Below, piece after piece: positions 8,652 through 17,694 of a DNA stretch of 64,000 bases. The notes beneath the pieces are model-generated. The model saw only the letters and a program-made list of their open reading frames with translations, was not told where the DNA came from and made no database searches. Within the stretch, counting starts at the first letter, position 1. Every line of letters begins with the position of its first letter. The position numbers and the translations under genes were made by a program. The DNA comes from Pedobacter sp. MC2016-05 (GTDB taxonomy: Bacteria; Bacteroidota; Bacteroidia; Sphingobacteriales; Sphingobacteriaceae): assembly GCF_026239735.1 (NCBI RefSeq), contig NZ_JAPIVT010000007.1:186001-250000 (forward strand), given 5' to 3'.

Positions 8652-9515
8652 ATGAAAATATACAAATCATTCCCATTAGTGCTTCTGGCAATTGTACTGG
8701 TATCTGGTTGTGTTAGCAACAAAAAATATACAGAGTTGCAGGATACTTATGCTAAACTCAGAGAACGGAACCAGGAGCTGAGTAATAAATATCAGGATAG
8801 CCAAAGAGAATTAACTGGCGCAACCAGCAGGGTTAAAAGTTTAGAAGAGCAAATTGCATCAGAAAAAGCAAATGTAACGGCCCTTCAAGATGCATTGAAC
8901 AAATGTTTAAGTTCAAGCAGCCAGGGAAATGTTAACATTTCGAAATTGGTTGATGAAATCAATAGTTCAAATAAATACATCAAACAATTGGTGAATGCGA
9001 AGAACAAAAGCGACTCACTCAACATGGTGTTAACAAATAACTTAACCCGCTCATTAAGTAGGGAAGAATTGAGTGATGTTGATGTTCAAGTATTAAAAGG
9101 CGTAGTGTACATCTCTCTGGCCGACAATATGTTATATAAATCAGGTGGATTTGAAGTAAGCGATAAAGCAGGAGAAACCCTAAGTAAAATCGCTAAAATT
9201 ATTCAGGATTACAGTTCTTATGATGTACTAATCGAAGGTAACACAGATAATGTTCCAATTTCGCAGCCTAATATTCGCAACAATTGGGATTTAAGTGCTT
9301 TACGTGCTTCTTCTGTTGTTCAGGTATTGCAAAATAAATATTCTGTTGATCCAAAACGCTTGACAGCAGGTGGTAGAGGAGAATACAATCCGGTAGCTGA
9401 TAATAGCACACCAGCTGGTAAGGCTAAAAATAGACGTACTCAAATTATCATTACCCCTAAATTAGATCAATTCATGGATCTGATTGGGAAAGCACCCGAA
9501 GCATCTCAAAAATAA
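8652..9515 (+). CDS. OmpA-family lipoprotein
   Basis: Probable outer-membrane lipoprotein that ties the envelope to peptidoglycan. The 287-residue product has a signal peptide with lipobox LVSGC (Cys20), a predicted coiled coil (about residues 30-90, Glu/Lys/Gln heptads), and a C-terminal OmpA-like domain (about 155-275). The latter shows the expected IEGNTDNVP, LSALRASSVV and NRRTQIIITP segments, including the Asp and Arg that contact diaminopimelate in this family. It resembles Pal/MotB-like OmpA proteins rather than the porin OmpA, as no beta barrel is encoded. A strong terminator follows, so it is a single-gene unit. Confidence 0.92.
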   Translation: MKIYKSFPLVLLAIVLVSGCVSNKKYTELQDTYAKLRERNQELSNKYQDSQRELTGATSRVKSLEEQIASEKANVTALQDALNKCLSSSSQGNVNISKLVDEINSSNKYIKQLVNAKNKSDSLNMVLTNNLTRSLSREELSDVDVQVLKGVVYISLADNMLYKSGGFEVSDKAGETLSKIAKIIQDYSSYDVLIEGNTDNVPISQPNIRNNWDLSALRASSVVQVLQNKYSVDPKRLTAGGRGEYNPVADNSTPAGKAKNRRTQIIITPKLDQFMDLIGKAPEASQK

Positions 9516-9535
9516 AATAACGAATCAGTTAAATT

Positions 9536-9573
9536 AAGAGCCTGGTCATTTTGAAGTGCAGGCTCTTTTTTTA
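9536..9573 (+). terminator. Rho-independent terminator after the OmpA-like gene
   Basis: Nine-base perfect stem AAGAGCCTG / CAGGCTCTT around a 14-base loop, followed by a run of seven T. Confidence 0.85.
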
Positions 9574-9687
9574 TCACAAATTCTATCAAACTCATAACTA
9601 TTGCAACCTACTCAATAAAAAATTTCATCTGCTTCAAAATTCCTTCAAACATTTTCTATCCTTTAGCGATTGTTCATATACAAAATT

Positions 9688-9921
9688 ATGGAAGAGCTAA
9701 TCAATCAATTAAAAAAATATTTAGGAAACAGGGTTGAAGAAGTGCGAAGCAAAGGACCTGCCGAGGTGGAAATAGTTATCGGGGAAATGGAAGATGTTGA
9801 TCAGATTTCGACTGATCTTAAAACTCATATTGGAGGAATTGTAGATGGAATCACGTTAGCAAAAATTGATTTTGTTACCCCCGAAGGAAAGGAACTTTAC
9901 AGCTTTGCGCTAAACCAATAA
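9688..9921 (+). CDS. Small protein of unknown function upstream of treZ
   Basis: I do not recognise this 77-residue protein. I start it at the ATG at 9688 rather than a TTG at 9670, since the ATG is a normal start codon and the preceding codons look like leader. It is acidic, lacks cysteines and membrane segments, and has an alternating strand-helix look (helix near the start, then EVEIVIGEM, then DQISTDLKTHI, then ITLAKIDFV), suggestive of a small alpha/beta fold. The treZ ATG is only 11 bases after its stop, so it is almost certainly cotranscribed with the trehalose genes. Confidence 0.7.
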   Translation: MEELINQLKKYLGNRVEEVRSKGPAEVEIVIGEMEDVDQISTDLKTHIGGIVDGITLAKIDFVTPEGKELYSFALNQ

Positions 9922-9932
9922 CATCAGGTATT

Positions 9933-11807
9933 ATGAAAATAGATATCCGAAAGCGAAGCATTGGTTTGAATTTTTTGGAAGGTAATAAAGTCGAAATCTG
10001 GCTTTGGGCTCCAAATGCTAATAATGTATTGTTATTTATTCCAGAAAAAGAGTTAGAAATACCATTATTGAAACAAAATTTTGGTTATTGGTATGCGCTC
10101 TCATCCCATATTTCCGAGGGTGATCAATACTCTTTTAAAATCTGGCAATCGGGTGAAACGGAAGACGATCTTTCTGCTGCAAAACCCATCACAAGAGCAG
10201 ATCCTGCATCAATTTACCAAAAAGATGGCATCTCCGGAATGTCAACTGCGTTAAATTTGAAATCATTCCATTGGACAGATACAGATTGGAAGGGTGTTTC
10301 GTTAGAAGATTATATTATCTACGAGCTTCACACTGGTACTTTTACTCCTGATGGAGATTTTAAATCCATTGAAAACAAGCTGGATTATTTAGTTGATTTG
10401 GGCATAAATGCGATCGAAATCATGCCTGTGGCACAATTTCCTGGCAACCGAAATTGGGGTTACGATGGTGTATATCCCTTTGCTGTACAAAATACCTATG
10501 GCGGACCAAAAGAATTACAGCATCTGGTAAACCTTTGTCACGAAAAGGGCATTGCAGTGATTTTGGATGTAGTTTACAATCATTTAGGACCGGAAGGAAA
10601 TTACTTCAGCGATTTTGGTGCCTATTTTACCGATAAATATCATACTCCCTGGGGCAGCGCAATCAATCTTGATGATGAAAAATGCGATCCCGTAAGGCAG
10701 TATTATATCGAAAACGTATTGATGTGGTTCCGCGATTTTCACATTGATGCATTGAGACTAGATGCCGTTCATGCGATTAAAGATGGAAGTGCCAAGCACA
10801 TTTTAAGAGAAATTAAGGAAAACGTAAACCTTCTTTCTGAAACTGTTGGCAGGGATTTCAACCTTATAGTTGAACTTGATTTAAATGATAATAAATACAT
10901 CAATCCAATAGAGCAGGGTGGTTACGGCATGGATGCACAATGGATCGACGAATTCCATCATGCGCTTCGTGTAACTGCCGGTCAAGCGAAATACGGCTAT
11001 TATTCTGATTTCGATGGAATTGAGCATTTGGGTAAAGCTTTAACTGATGCCTACGTATATGATGGTCAGTTTTCGACTCATCGAGAAAAGTGCTTTGGAA
11101 CAAAAGCCAAAGACAATCCTGGAAAGCAATTTATCGTTTTCTCTCAAAACCACGATCAGGTAGGCAATAGAATGCTTGGTGAGCGTACAAGCCAGCTGGT
11201 AAGTTTTGAAATGCTAAAGCTGATGGCTGCCACTGTGTTTGTGAGCCCTTATTTACCACTCATTTTTATGGGTGAAGAATACGCTGAAGAAAATCCATTT
11301 ATGTTTTTTATCTCACATATTGACGAAGAACTGGTTGGGCTGGTAAGGGAAGGGAGAAAAAGAGAATTTGCCGCATTCCATAACGGTGAAGAAGTTCCTG
11401 ATCCGCAAAGTGAGGAAACATTTAATCATTCAAAACTAAATTGGCAAAGCCAGATTCAGGGCAAACATCAGATCATGCATGCATTTTACAAGGCAATTAT
11501 AAAGCTGCGAAAGTCCTCACCTGCATTGGCCCATCTTGACCGTCAACAATTAAAAGTTGATGTTTATCGAGATCAAAATTGTTTAACGATGATCCGATGG
11601 CATCAAAAACAAAAAGTATTATGCGCATTAAATTTTTCAAAGCAACAGCAAGTTTTGCCAGTCTCAAATGGATTGGATTATAACCTCGTTTTAAATTCTG
11701 CAGCCAATCAGTGGGGAGGAAACGACAATAACGATGTAGATTTTACTGATAATAAGCTCACTATTTTTCCAGAATCGATCCTAATTTTTAGTAGCCAAAA
11801 TGTTTAA
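9933..11807 (+). CDS. treZ: Malto-oligosyltrehalose trehalohydrolase (GH13)
   Basis: Second enzyme of the TreY/TreZ pathway: releases trehalose from maltooligosyltrehalose in the cytoplasm. The 624 residues show an N-terminal carbohydrate-binding immunoglobulin-like domain (about 1-100), the (beta/alpha)8 catalytic barrel and a C-terminal beta domain. GH13 motifs are in order: DVVYNHLGPEG, nucleophile Asp277 in ALRLDAVH, acid/base Glu314 in IVELDLND, and Asp408 in SQNHDQVGNR. The VELDLND form is that of TreZ rather than the branching enzyme GlgB. Its last eight bases overlap the TreY-MalQ start, so the two are translationally coupled. Confidence 0.95.
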   Translation: MKIDIRKRSIGLNFLEGNKVEIWLWAPNANNVLLFIPEKELEIPLLKQNFGYWYALSSHISEGDQYSFKIWQSGETEDDLSAAKPITRADPASIYQKDGISGMSTALNLKSFHWTDTDWKGVSLEDYIIYELHTGTFTPDGDFKSIENKLDYLVDLGINAIEIMPVAQFPGNRNWGYDGVYPFAVQNTYGGPKELQHLVNLCHEKGIAVILDVVYNHLGPEGNYFSDFGAYFTDKYHTPWGSAINLDDEKCDPVRQYYIENVLMWFRDFHIDALRLDAVHAIKDGSAKHILREIKENVNLLSETVGRDFNLIVELDLNDNKYINPIEQGGYGMDAQWIDEFHHALRVTAGQAKYGYYSDFDGIEHLGKALTDAYVYDGQFSTHREKCFGTKAKDNPGKQFIVFSQNHDQVGNRMLGERTSQLVSFEMLKLMAATVFVSPYLPLIFMGEEYAEENPFMFFISHIDEELVGLVREGRKREFAAFHNGEEVPDPQSEETFNHSKLNWQSQIQGKHQIMHAFYKAIIKLRKSSPALAHLDRQQLKVDVYRDQNCLTMIRWHQKQKVLCALNFSKQQQVLPVSNGLDYNLVLNSAANQWGGNDNNDVDFTDNKLTIFPESILIFSSQNV

Positions 11808-14800
11808 ACCAACTTCAACATATCGCATTCAATTTCATAAAGAGTTTAATTTTAAATCATTAAATAACATCATTCCGTATTTACAAAAACTAGGGATCGA
11901 TACCATTTATGCCTCACCGATATTTGAAGCTGTTGAGGGTAGCACTCATGGTTATGATGTTGTAAATCCACTTCGGGTGAACCCAGAAATTGGTACCGAG
12001 GATGAATTGTTAGAAATCTCCACAGGACTAAAGGCGGCCAAAATTAGCTGGATTCAGGATATTGTTCCTAATCATATGGCATTCTCACCAAAAAATAAAT
12101 GGTTAATGGATGTCTTGAAAAATGGGAGCATGTCAAAATATGCCTCTTTTTTTGATATCGATATTTCGAATGACCAAAAACTGATGGTACCTTTTTTAGG
12201 TTCAGATCTGGAAGATGCTATTGAAAGCTCAGCGTTAAAATTAATCAAAATTAAAGGTGAATACTTTCTCAACAATGGAGATTCAAACTGGCCTTTAAAT
12301 ATAGTTAGTCAGGAAAGGCTTGCTGGTAAAAATGAGGATGAAATCATCGACAAGAAGCTGATTAAAGAAATTGCGAATGAGCAGTTTTATCGCCTGTATA
12401 ACTGGCAAGAAACAAATCATACCATCAATTACAGAAGGTTTTTTACGGTAAATGCACTAATCTGTTTGAATATTCAGGATCAGGAAAACTTCGACATTTA
12501 CCATGAATACATTTTAGAGCTAGTTAAAAAGGATATTTTTCAAGGTCTACGCATTGATCATATTGATGGACTTTATGATCCAAAAGGCTATTTAGAAAGA
12601 TTGAGAAAGGTTGTTGGTGATGAAGTTTATATTGTTGTAGAGAAGATTTTGGAACGAGATGAACAATTGCCGTCCGATTGGCCGGTACAAGGCAACACAG
12701 GATATGACTTTTTGGCCATGACAAATAATCTATTCACCAACCAAACGAATAGGGGCAAGTTCGATGAAATTTATAAAGAAATCACTGGCAAAAATCTTGA
12801 TCCAAAAATATTAATAAATGAAAAAAAAGAAACTTTCCTGTTTCAATACATGCAAGGAGAGCTAAACAATTTATTTGATTTATTTACTGATTTAAAGCTT
12901 CTTTCAACTGAAGAAATTGACAGGGTTAAACCTGAAAAATTAAAACGGGCAATCGCAGAGCTATTGATTCAAATGCCTGTTTATCGCTATTACAATTACA
13001 ATTTTCCACTTCCAGACAACGATAGCGAAAATTTAAAAGCGTTATTGGATATCGCTGCAAATCAGGAAGGCTTAAAAGAAGCGACTTTAGCTTTAAAACA
13101 GATGTTTTTAGCGGTACCATTACATTCGGATGCTGAATATAATGGCAAACTGAGCAAATTTTACCAGCGGTTAATGCAATTTAGCGGGCCGTTAATGGCT
13201 AAAGGGGTAGAAGATACCGTAATGTTTACCTATAATCGTTTTGTTGGGCACTCGGAAGTTGGCGATGCACCCGATGCATTTGGTTTCAGTGTCACCGAAT
13301 TCCATCAGAAAATGGTTGATCGACAGTTGCATTGGCCATTGTCGTTAAACGGAAGTTCTACTCACGATACCAAGAAGGGAGAAGACTTTCGAGCTAGAAT
13401 AAATGTACTTACTGATCTTCCTAAGGTATGGCAGGTAGCCATTCAGGATTTCAGTTCAGCGATAAAAAACTCCGAAAAACTAAACGAAATCTATAAGTTA
13501 ATCCACAACAATGATTTTTATCTTATTTTTCAGACTATTTTAGGCGCTATCCCTTATCCCGGCGAGGATGCAGATGAGTTTGATAATCGTTTGGTTCAGT
13601 TTATAGAAAAGGCCTTAAGAGAAGCCAAGAAAAGATCTGATTGGGCAGAACCGAATGAAGAATATGAAAAACTATTACAGGATTTCGCACTTCTGTTAAT
13701 TGATGAAAATGAAGAAAGCTTCGCCATAATTTCGAAACTTCTCTATCGCATTGCAGATTTTGGAATTCTAAATAGTTTGTCTCAACTGGTTTTGAAATTC
13801 GTTTGTCCAGGTATTCCGGATGTTTACCAGGGAACAGAACTTTGGGACTTGAGCTTGGTTGATCCAGACAATCGCAGGCCGGTTGATTATGAAAAACGGA
13901 ATCAGTTTATACAAGAAGAATCATCACTAAAAGAACTTTGGTCTTCAAGGTATTCCGGGAAAATCAAATTATGGTTAACTAAAAAACTCATCAATTTTAG
14001 AAAAGAAAATCAGGATCTTTTCACTCAAGGGGATTATGTTCCGTTAAAAGTAGAAGGTACTTATCACGATAATATTTTAGCTTTTGCTCGTAAATACAAG
14101 GATAGATATGTTGTTATTGCGGTTCCTTTAGGTTTAGCAACGATAAGCAAAGCTGAAGAAATTGTGGAATTTAATTGGTTAGATACCCAGATTATACTTC
14201 CGAAAGAGTTTCCTACTAGCTGGCGCAATATTATAACTGAAAAAGATGAAGTAAAAGATATCCTAAATGAAAATTTTTTGGTCAACCAGTTATTTGGTGA
14301 ATTGCAAATTGGTTTAATTGAGTTAAAAAGCAAACCCATTGAGCGATCTGCTGGTATCCTGATGCACATTACTTCCTTGCCTTCTAAATACGGAATTGGT
14401 GATTTTGGATCTGAAGCCAATAGATTTGTCGATTTTTTAGCAGAAACAAACCAACAATACTGGCAAATATTACCACTAAATCCCACGAAAGTTGGAAATG
14501 GCTATAGTCCATACTCAAGCAATTCGGCTAAGGCGGGTAATATTTTACTAATTGATTTAGAACAATTGGTAGACGAAGGTGGGCTTACGGTTGATGATTT
14601 GAGCGCTTCCGTTTTGCCTTTCGAAGATGAAGTTGAATTTTCTCAAGTCGAGGAGGCAAAATTCAAGTTGCTCAAAAAAGCTTACAAAGCTTTTAAAAAG
14701 AACAAAACGGAAAATACTGACTTAGAATTTTTCAACTTCTGTACCAAAGAAAGAGAATGGCTTGACGATTTTGGTTTATATACCGCTATAAAAAATCATC

Positions 14801-15843
14801 ATCAACAATTAGAATGGTATAATTGGCGGGCAGAATTTAAAAAAAGGGAAACGAAACAAATCGATGTTTTTCGTAGTGAATTTGCTGAAGAAATTGACGA
14901 GGTAAAATGGCAGCAGTATGTATTTTTTAAGCAGTGGCATAAACTCAAAGATTATTCAAACTCAAAGGGTATTAAAATAATTGGAGATTTGCCATTTTAT
15001 TTAGATTATGATTCTGTGGAAGTTTGGTCTGATCCCGAGCTTTTTAAATTGGATGCTAATTTGAAACCCACGTTTGTAGCTGGTGTTCCTCCAGATTACT
15101 TTAATGAGAATGGCCAATTATGGGGGATGCCTGTTTTTAACTGGACTGTACTGGAAAGTAGTAATTATGAGTGGTGGATTAAAAGGTTACAGAAGAATAT
15201 GGAAATGTTCGATCTGCTCCGTTTAGACCACTTTATTGCTTTTTCGTCCTATTGGGAAATACCTGCAGATAGAGAAAATGCTATTAACGGGAAATGGGAA
15301 AAAGGAGGGGGCGAAAATTTCTTTAAGGTAATTAAAGCGAAATTTCCAGACATGCCTTTCATTGCCGAAGATTTGGGGGAAATAAGCACCGAAGTAGAGC
15401 AGCTTAGGGATGAATTTAAATTGCCTGGAATGAAAGTACTACAGTTCGCTTTTGGAAGTGATCTTTCTGCATCTTCGCATATTCCGCATAACTTTACAAG
15501 CCAAAATTGTATCGTGTATTCTGGTACACATGATAATAATACATTAGTTGGTTGGTATGAGAAAGATGTAGACCAACAAACAAAAGAGCGCATAACAAGA
15601 TATTTTGATCGCCAAATTGATGAAAAGGAAATTCATAAGGAATTTATCAGACTTGCATTTTCATCGACTGCTAAAATAGCCATTGTGCCGATCCAGGATG
15701 TTTTAGGTTTAAATGAAGAAGCAAGAATGAATATTCCAGGTAACGCAAATGGCAACTGGTTATGGCGATTGGATCTGGAAAAGCTCAAAGCAATCAAACA
15801 TTGGCTTGCAGATATTACTTCAACTTACGGCAGAACAAAATAA
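11800..15843 (+). CDS. treY-malQ: Fused malto-oligosyltrehalose synthase and 4-alpha-glucanotransferase
   Basis: A single 1347-residue polypeptide with two complete GH enzymes. Residues 1 to about 845 are TreY, which isomerises the reducing-end alpha-1,4 bond of maltodextrin to alpha-1,1: VPNHMA, Asp253 (GLRIDHIDG), Glu281 (VVEKIL) and Asp523 (SSTHDTKKGED). Residues about 849-1347 are MalQ (GH77), which reshuffles maltodextrins: start RSAGILMHITSLPS, then Asp1143 (RLDHF), Glu1190 (IAEDLGE), Asp1245 (GTHDNN). There is no frameshift at the join and no obvious linker. The fusion would let MalQ rebuild longer chains from the short dextrins TreY leaves. No glgX/treX or glycogen synthase is adjacent. 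Confidence 0.95.
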   Translation: MFKPTSTYRIQFHKEFNFKSLNNIIPYLQKLGIDTIYASPIFEAVEGSTHGYDVVNPLRVNPEIGTEDELLEISTGLKAAKISWIQDIVPNHMAFSPKNKWLMDVLKNGSMSKYASFFDIDISNDQKLMVPFLGSDLEDAIESSALKLIKIKGEYFLNNGDSNWPLNIVSQERLAGKNEDEIIDKKLIKEIANEQFYRLYNWQETNHTINYRRFFTVNALICLNIQDQENFDIYHEYILELVKKDIFQGLRIDHIDGLYDPKGYLERLRKVVGDEVYIVVEKILERDEQLPSDWPVQGNTGYDFLAMTNNLFTNQTNRGKFDEIYKEITGKNLDPKILINEKKETFLFQYMQGELNNLFDLFTDLKLLSTEEIDRVKPEKLKRAIAELLIQMPVYRYYNYNFPLPDNDSENLKALLDIAANQEGLKEATLALKQMFLAVPLHSDAEYNGKLSKFYQRLMQFSGPLMAKGVEDTVMFTYNRFVGHSEVGDAPDAFGFSVTEFHQKMVDRQLHWPLSLNGSSTHDTKKGEDFRARINVLTDLPKVWQVAIQDFSSAIKNSEKLNEIYKLIHNNDFYLIFQTILGAIPYPGEDADEFDNRLVQFIEKALREAKKRSDWAEPNEEYEKLLQDFALLLIDENEESFAIISKLLYRIADFGILNSLSQLVLKFVCPGIPDVYQGTELWDLSLVDPDNRRPVDYEKRNQFIQEESSLKELWSSRYSGKIKLWLTKKLINFRKENQDLFTQGDYVPLKVEGTYHDNILAFARKYKDRYVVIAVPLGLATISKAEEIVEFNWLDTQIILPKEFPTSWRNIITEKDEVKDILNENFLVNQLFGELQIGLIELKSKPIERSAGILMHITSLPSKYGIGDFGSEANRFVDFLAETNQQYWQILPLNPTKVGNGYSPYSSNSAKAGNILLIDLEQLVDEGGLTVDDLSASVLPFEDEVEFSQVEEAKFKLLKKAYKAFKKNKTENTDLEFFNFCTKEREWLDDFGLYTAIKNHHQQLEWYNWRAEFKKRETKQIDVFRSEFAEEIDEVKWQQYVFFKQWHKLKDYSNSKGIKIIGDLPFYLDYDSVEVWSDPELFKLDANLKPTFVAGVPPDYFNENGQLWGMPVFNWTVLESSNYEWWIKRLQKNMEMFDLLRLDHFIAFSSYWEIPADRENAINGKWEKGGGENFFKVIKAKFPDMPFIAEDLGEISTEVEQLRDEFKLPGMKVLQFAFGSDLSASSHIPHNFTSQNCIVYSGTHDNNTLVGWYEKDVDQQTKERITRYFDRQIDEKEIHKEFIRLAFSSTAKIAIVPIQDVLGLNEEARMNIPGNANGNWLWRLDLEKLKAIKHWLADITSTYGRTK

Positions 15844-15854
15844 CGTGGATACAT

Positions 15855-16052
15855 TCACGCAAAGTGCTTGATGTCCTTCTTGTCCAGGTAAACGAAAATA
15901 TCATTTAAAGTAACGCATCTGGTTGCTCTGATCGCTGATTTAAGTACTTCCGTTGTGATTCCAAGCCTAATGGTCCAATAAATTAGATCTTTTTCTTCGG
16001 AAATACTTACAATTTCTGTTTTTTGGTTAGTTGTTGAAGGTGAATTATTCAT
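15855..16052 (-). CDS. DUF3606 small protein
   Basis: 65-residue protein matching my memory of the DUF3606 pattern: a short disordered start, then ISEEKDLIYWTIRLGITTEVLKSAI with the conserved YW-x-LG-x-s-x-e-L segment, and a C-terminal LNDIFVYLDKKD helix. Function is unknown for the family; members are short cytoplasmic proteins common in soil bacteria. The gene is convergent with the trehalose operon, only 11 bases from its end, with no terminator visible between them. The 255 bases upstream are AT-rich and shared with the divergent cold-shock-like gene. Confidence 0.75.
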   Translation of the reverse strand: MNNSPSTTNQKTEIVSISEEKDLIYWTIRLGITTEVLKSAIRATRCVTLNDIFVYLDKKDIKHFA

Positions 16053-16307
16053 AATAACATTTTTTTTAGTATTTATTAAACAATAATTAAGAAATGTAGC
16101 TTTAAATTCTAAGTTAGTAATTATTTTGTCTATTTATTGTGCCCTGTGAAACTTTTTTCGAAATTTTTCAGGTTAATTGCTCTCGGTAATTTTTTATCTC
16201 TTTGCATATTGACATCTTATTATAGCTAAAGTTGTTCAAAATCAAATATAATGTATTTTTAATTCTACATATTTAATTATTTTCGTCGAATTTTTAGGAT
16301 GATATAA

Positions 16308-16502
16308 ATGAGTAAATTGAGAGTAGGAACTATTGTCTACATTGACAGCGAGAAACAATCGGGCGTAATCGTAGACGAGAATGCTCAAGATATTACATTT
16401 AGTATGGAATTCGTTAATGACTTTGTGAAGGTGGATGATCAGGTTTCTTTCGAAATTACATTAGACGATAGTTTAAAAGCCATCAATATCTCAATTCTTT
16501 AG
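16308..16502 (+). CDS. Divergent cold-shock-domain-like small protein
   Basis: 64 residues with the strand pattern of a cold-shock/S1-type OB fold: GTIVYIDSEKQSGVIVDENAQDITFSM, then VKVDDQVSFEITLDDSLKAINI. The lead strand, the turn and the final strands align with those of a true cold-shock protein (compare the gene at 28113), but the aromatic RNP motifs KGFGFI and DLFVHF are replaced by KQSGVI and DITFSM. Normal nucleic-acid stacking residues are therefore mostly lost. A TATTTTCG element about 30 bases upstream resembles a -7 box. It may bind RNA weakly or have a different partner; I cannot assign a function. Confidence 0.65.
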   Translation: MSKLRVGTIVYIDSEKQSGVIVDENAQDITFSMEFVNDFVKVDDQVSFEITLDDSLKAINISIL

Positions 16503-16689
16503 ATAAATAGTTTCTATATCTCTTCTCCACTCTCAAATATTTCTAAATCGAAAAGGATTTTAACAGCAATTCATCAAACCTGATATTATGAACTCCACAT
16601 TCTAAAACTTTTTCTTATTATTGTTATTCATTATTCCCTAATATCTAATTTACGGCTCAAAACATTTTCCACGTCCCTAAATTTTTAAA

Positions 16690-17319
16690 ATGAATCCCGA
16701 AGAAATCTATAATGCAGATAAGTGGTTAGCGTATGGCGGATTTTCACCTTTAATTACTGTCTTTCGTACCTTTCACGTTTTGTCTCCCGAAATTGAACAG
16801 ATCATAAACGAGCAAACATTTCCGGTAGCTTTTAAAAAAAACAAATTTATTTCATCTCCATTACATCGTAATAAATTCATCTTTTTATTGTTAAAGGGAG
16901 TTGCCAGGGGGTATATGAAGGAGGAAGATAAAGAAATAACCACCTGGATTGCAAAGGAACATGAACTTGTGGGCAACATCAGAAACTTGTGGGATGAGCA
17001 GCAGCCAACAGAAGAGTATGTACAAGCTTTGGAAGACGTAGAGGCTATTGCTGTTCCGCATGCGATGTCGAGGCAACTTTATAATAACTTCGAAATTGCC
17101 AATTATGTAGGAAGAAAGATGACACAAATCCATTACTTATCTGCCTGCGAAAGGGCTTATATATCTAGATTGCAGTCAGCTGAAAAGAGATACAAGCGTT
17201 TTTCGCAGAGCTACCCTGAACTGGTCAATCGTGTACCACTAAAATATATTGCATCTTTTCTGTGCATGCGATTGGAGACTTTAAGTAGATTGAGGACTAA
17301 AATCTCAGCTGAAAGTTAA
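16690..17319 (+). CDS. Crp/Fnr-like transcriptional regulator (copy 1)
   Basis: 209-residue protein with a cyclic-nucleotide-binding-like beta roll (about residues 30-140, NKFIFLLLKGVARGYM through EDVEAIAVPH) and a C-terminal helix-turn-helix ending VPLKYIASFLCMRLETLSRLRTK, which matches the Crp/Fnr recognition helix (IAsyLgi-ETLSRlR). The usual cAMP phosphate-binding RxS motif is not evident, so the ligand is unknown. It is a paralogue of the gene at 50922, with the same length and block structure. No target operon is adjacent; it appears to be transcribed alone. Confidence 0.85.
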   Translation: MNPEEIYNADKWLAYGGFSPLITVFRTFHVLSPEIEQIINEQTFPVAFKKNKFISSPLHRNKFIFLLLKGVARGYMKEEDKEITTWIAKEHELVGNIRNLWDEQQPTEEYVQALEDVEAIAVPHAMSRQLYNNFEIANYVGRKMTQIHYLSACERAYISRLQSAEKRYKRFSQSYPELVNRVPLKYIASFLCMRLETLSRLRTKISAES

Positions 17320-17576
17320 TAAAGCTAATCAGTCCTTCTTATAGTCTTATTTATTCAGCCGATATTTTAAGTATTTATACGTTTTTTTAAGCCTTAATCC
17401 ATTTAATTTTTACTTCCAATGTTGCAATTGTGCAAGAAAAATACGCTGATCGTTAAAAAGATAAGAATTAAATTTCTATAAACTGTTATAATTCAGTTTG
17501 TTAAGATGTGTCCAAGCTCAAATATCTGATTTTTACCATTTAATACTTCTTGATTATCTTTTTTTAAAAATTTATA

Positions 17577-17584
17577 TATATTTG
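17577..17584 (+). promoter_or_regulatory. -7 promoter element for the candidate small RNA
   Basis: TATATTTG matches TAnnTTTG. The best -33 candidate, CTTG at 17549-17552, is 24 bases upstream, longer than the usual 19-21, so the promoter call rests mainly on the -7 box. Confidence 0.45.
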
Positions 17585-17588
17585 TTCT

Positions 17589-17655
17589 TACCCTTTCGAG
17601 GGTATGTTTTTCATAGGTAGATGTAGGGTCAGAACGTTGTTCTGGCCCTTTTTTA
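17589..17655 (+). ncRNA. Candidate small RNA of about 65 bases
   Basis: In the 375-base gap before ubiX, a -7 box is followed within about five bases by a hairpin with a UUCG tetraloop (TACCCT / AGGGTA, 17589-17604). A 20-base linker then leads to an intrinsic terminator at 17625-17654: an 11-pair stem AGGGTCAGAAC / GTTCTGGCCCT with one G-T pair, a 3-base loop, and then T6. No reading frame fits. ubiX has its own -7 element 29 bases past the terminator, so this looks like a separate transcript rather than a leader. I do not recognise an RNA family. The rest of the gap (17320-17576) is AT-rich with nothing notable. Confidence 0.5.
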
Positions 17656-17682
17656 TAGTCGCTAATTCTATTTATAAAACGC

Positions 17683-17690
17683 TAATTTTG
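17683..17690 (+). promoter_or_regulatory. ubiX -7 promoter element adjacent to the start codon
   Basis: TAATTTTG matches TAnnTTTG and ends only four bases before the ubiX ATG, so the transcript should be leaderless or nearly so. No good -33 box was found. Confidence 0.5.
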
Positions 17691-17694
17691 TACT

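Noticed and set aside
14064..14486. 140-codon antisense frame opposite the TreY-MalQ junction
   Set aside because: Overlaps the fusion gene, whose motifs are intact on both sides; no promoter or sensible composition.
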